From Raineya sp. (GTDB taxonomy: Bacteria > Bacteroidota > Bacteroidia > Cytophagales > Thermonemataceae), in contig JALONN010000024.1 of NCBI GenBank assembly GCA_025454915.1, forward strand, positions 1-32,708: a stretch of DNA of 32,708 bases, in the 5' to 3' direction. The notes below the pieces were generated by a model. That model ran no database searches and was not told where the DNA came from. It saw only the letters and a list, made by a program, of their open reading frames with translations. Each line of letters starts with the position of its first letter. Positions within the stretch are counted from its first letter, which is position 1. Of the stretch, positions 31,011 to 32,708 are shown piece after piece. A program made the position numbers and the translations under genes.

Positions 31011-32708
31011 TTAATGTGCATATTTATCAATTGGTTGTGCTAAAATAATAGCCTCTCCTTTTGTAATTTGTTTTTTTATCATATCATAAAGTTGTTGTTT
31101 TTCGTCTGGTGTTAAACGAGGAAACTTATAAATATCAGCCCAAACGGGTTCATTATCTTTCAAAGGCTTGGATATAACATTTAACATTGCAGATACATCT
31201 TTTTCTAATTCAATTTTCAACTTATCAATTGCAATTTCACGTTTTTCCTGGTCAGTCATGGTGTTATTAATAGCTCCATCAATAGCTGTTTTTAATGATT
31301 TTTTCACACTATGCACTTTTCCTTTAAAAGTTCTGCCAGCTTCATGCCTATATTTATGTAACATAATTGTATAAGCTCCATCTTCTTTTGCTCCTTGTAT
31401 AGCTTCATGTATATTTGGTGCATCTGTTTTACTTTTAAAGAATGAATAAGTATCAACTAGTAAGTGTAACAAACTACCTGCTGGTTGATGATCAGGAGTT
31501 AAATCATCACCTACTATTTCAGGGCTTGAGCCAAAAGTTCCAACCCAGCCTTCTAATAAATATTTTTCTTTAACTGTAGCAAAAGTTGTTTCTTTTGTTA
31601 AAAGTTTTCCCAATAATTCTGAAATAGGTATCATCTTATCAATAATAATACTTCTTTTAATATTGGCTTGATCTATTTTATTTTCATCAGCTAATTTGTC
31701 TGCTTCATCCAATAATGGCTGTAATTCATTTGTAACTTTTGTTCTAATATTTGTAACATAGTCTGATTGTTTTGAATCCATTCCTCCAGTTTTATTCTTC
31801 TCTGATTCAAAAAATGTTAAGAATGTTAATACAGGATGTTCTTCACTTCTTATCATCAAAATAGGTTTACCTCTCTTCTCTAAAATAAGAAGAGTATGCT
31901 TTTCTCCATTTTCACCTATAATAGGTATTTTAGCTATATCCCAGTTGAATTTTTTACTCTTACTTTTATCATCTTCTTTTTCTTCCTTCTTTTTATCTTT
32001 TTTAAACAACCCTTTAACTTTCTTCATTAACTTTTTCACCTTATCAGCAATCCAGTTGACGACTTTATTGACTATTTTTTCAATGGGTTGTCTGACTTTC
32101 TTGAGAATATCTTTGATGGCTTCTCCAATTTTTCCAAGTCCCAACTGAGAAGCAAGGAAAGTGATGACTAAACCAACACTTCTGCCCATGGCTTCCTCGA
32201 CACTCTTCATGGCATCCCCAATAGCCCCTGTGGCTGCAAAAACAATAGAATCTAACACAGATTTTACCCACATCACAATTCTATCAAAATACATCACAAA
32301 CCAAGAAACAGCTTTAATCTGAACACCCACCCATCTTTTGATCTCACCCATAGCCATTTCCTGAATTTCAGAGGCTTGGTCTTGTACAATTTCAGTGGCT
32401 CCAGCAACCCCTTCTTTCTGAACCTTCTTGACCATATCCATTCCTTCTTCACCCTGAGCAATGGCAGTTTCTAATTGAGCCATGTTTTCTTGTCCCACTT
32501 GAGCTCCTAACTTCATCTTGATTTGCTCCCAGCCCACACCCAGCATCTGACTGATAAAGAAGATCACTCCACCCAAATCCCAGGCAGCAGGCATTTGAAT
32601 CCCAGCCCCACCCACAGAACCTGTGAGCCAGTCAAAAATACCTGTCTGGAGATGTTTAGTGATATTTCCAACAAAATTATTGATACCACCACTTACACCT
32701 TGTCCAAG
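31011..32708 (-). CDS. Toxin-tipped large protein of eCIS-associated type, 5' partial
   Basis: The frame is open to the window edge; the apparent start at 32615 is an internal GTG, so only the last 565 residues are seen. The N-terminal visible part (TGIFDWLTGSVGGAGIQMPA, then DLGGVIFFISQMLGVGWEQI) resembles the region that follows DUF4157 in large proteins linked to contractile injection systems. Amphipathic helices and a Lys/Glu linker (31940-32030) follow. The C-terminal domain has TPDHQP at about 31482-31499 and LHKYRHEAGRTF at about 31330-31365. This His/Asp-rich motif pair suggests a metal-dependent, perhaps His-Me nuclease-like, toxin. Immunity-like genes follow directly. DUF4157 itself is not visible. 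Confidence 0.6.
   Translation of the reverse strand, partial: LGQGVSGGINNFVGNITKHLQTGIFDWLTGSVGGAGIQMPAAWDLGGVIFFISQMLGVGWEQIKMKLGAQVGQENMAQLETAIAQGEEGMDMVKKVQKEGVAGATEIVQDQASEIQEMAMGEIKRWVGVQIKAVSWFVMYFDRIVMWVKSVLDSIVFAATGAIGDAMKSVEEAMGRSVGLVITFLASQLGLGKIGEAIKDILKKVRQPIEKIVNKVVNWIADKVKKLMKKVKGLFKKDKKKEEKEDDKSKSKKFNWDIAKIPIIGENGEKHTLLILEKRGKPILMIRSEEHPVLTFLTFFESEKNKTGGMDSKQSDYVTNIRTKVTNELQPLLDEADKLADENKIDQANIKRSIIIDKMIPISELLGKLLTKETTFATVKEKYLLEGWVGTFGSSPEIVGDDLTPDHQPAGSLLHLLVDTYSFFKSKTDAPNIHEAIQGAKEDGAYTIMLHKYRHEAGRTFKGKVHSVKKSLKTAIDGAINNTMTDQEKREIAIDKLKIELEKDVSAMLNVISKPLKDNEPVWADIYKFPRLTPDEKQQLYDMIKKQITKGEAIILAQPIDKYAH

Noticed and set aside
1..32708. tRNA, rRNA, complete insertion sequence, integrase or cas genes
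   Set aside because: No cloverleaf-like segment, rRNA block, transposase, recombinase or Cas motif was recognised by eye on either strand.

Overview
The window is AT-rich bacterial DNA with Bacteroidota hallmarks. Promoters follow the TTTG / TAnnTTTG pattern, with 20-21 nt between the boxes at the clearest sites. Shine-Dalgarno sequences are largely absent. The gene content is typical of the phylum: a TonB-dependent receptor remnant, a Tra conjugation module of the Bacteroides conjugative-transposon kind, a DUF6934-like protein, and a toxin of the type linked to extracellular contractile injection systems (eCIS). I would place it in or near the Cytophagales, but no marker gene fixes the genus.

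Layout. (1) 1-4.0 kb: a broken TonB receptor tail, a PepSY-type membrane protein, a minus-strand DUF6934-like gene with a 53-residue partner, and a two-gene operon of unknown function. (2) 4.05-8.2 kb: a 173-bp repeat (copy A), then a large secreted protein of unknown function and a protein with a PD-(D/E)XK nuclease-like domain. (3) 8.3-17.2 kb, minus strand: a conjugation operon read as unknown membrane protein, VirB3-like, VirB4 ATPase, VirB6-like, VirB8-like (TraK), VirB9-like (TraN), VirB10-like (TraM), VirB5-like, small unknown. (4) 17.3-23.8 kb, plus strand: a divergent module with a toprim primase-like protein, a TraO-like barrel and three tandem paralogous lipoproteins beginning CDNR after signal cleavage. 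(5) 23.8-24.6 kb: a CRISPR array of eight repeats and seven spacers without cas genes, bracketed by two identical 36-bp terminator sequences. (6) 24.6-29.0 kb: three separately transcribed double-glycine-leader peptides sharing promoter, operator and leader, interspersed with unknown genes. An orphan copy of the CRISPR leader and an inverted copy (B) of the 173-bp repeat also lie here. (7) 29.0 kb to the end, minus strand: the C-terminal part of a probable eCIS-type toxin followed by three putative immunity genes.

How it fits together. The divergent tra blocks around 17.2 kb supply much of the mating-pair machinery. Relaxase, coupling protein and integrase are not in the window. The most notable observation is that CRISPR spacer 6 reads, in frame, as the same peptide (DRDAKWNTSA) as the lipoprotein gene just upstream, with all six differences over 32 nt at third codon positions. 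The array therefore appears to hold a memory of a related conjugative element carrying a homologous lipoprotein. The second notable system is the three-peptide family. Its leaders are nearly constant, its cores diverge around conserved cysteines, and an inverted-repeat operator lies exactly 17 nt upstream of the -33 box in all three promoters.
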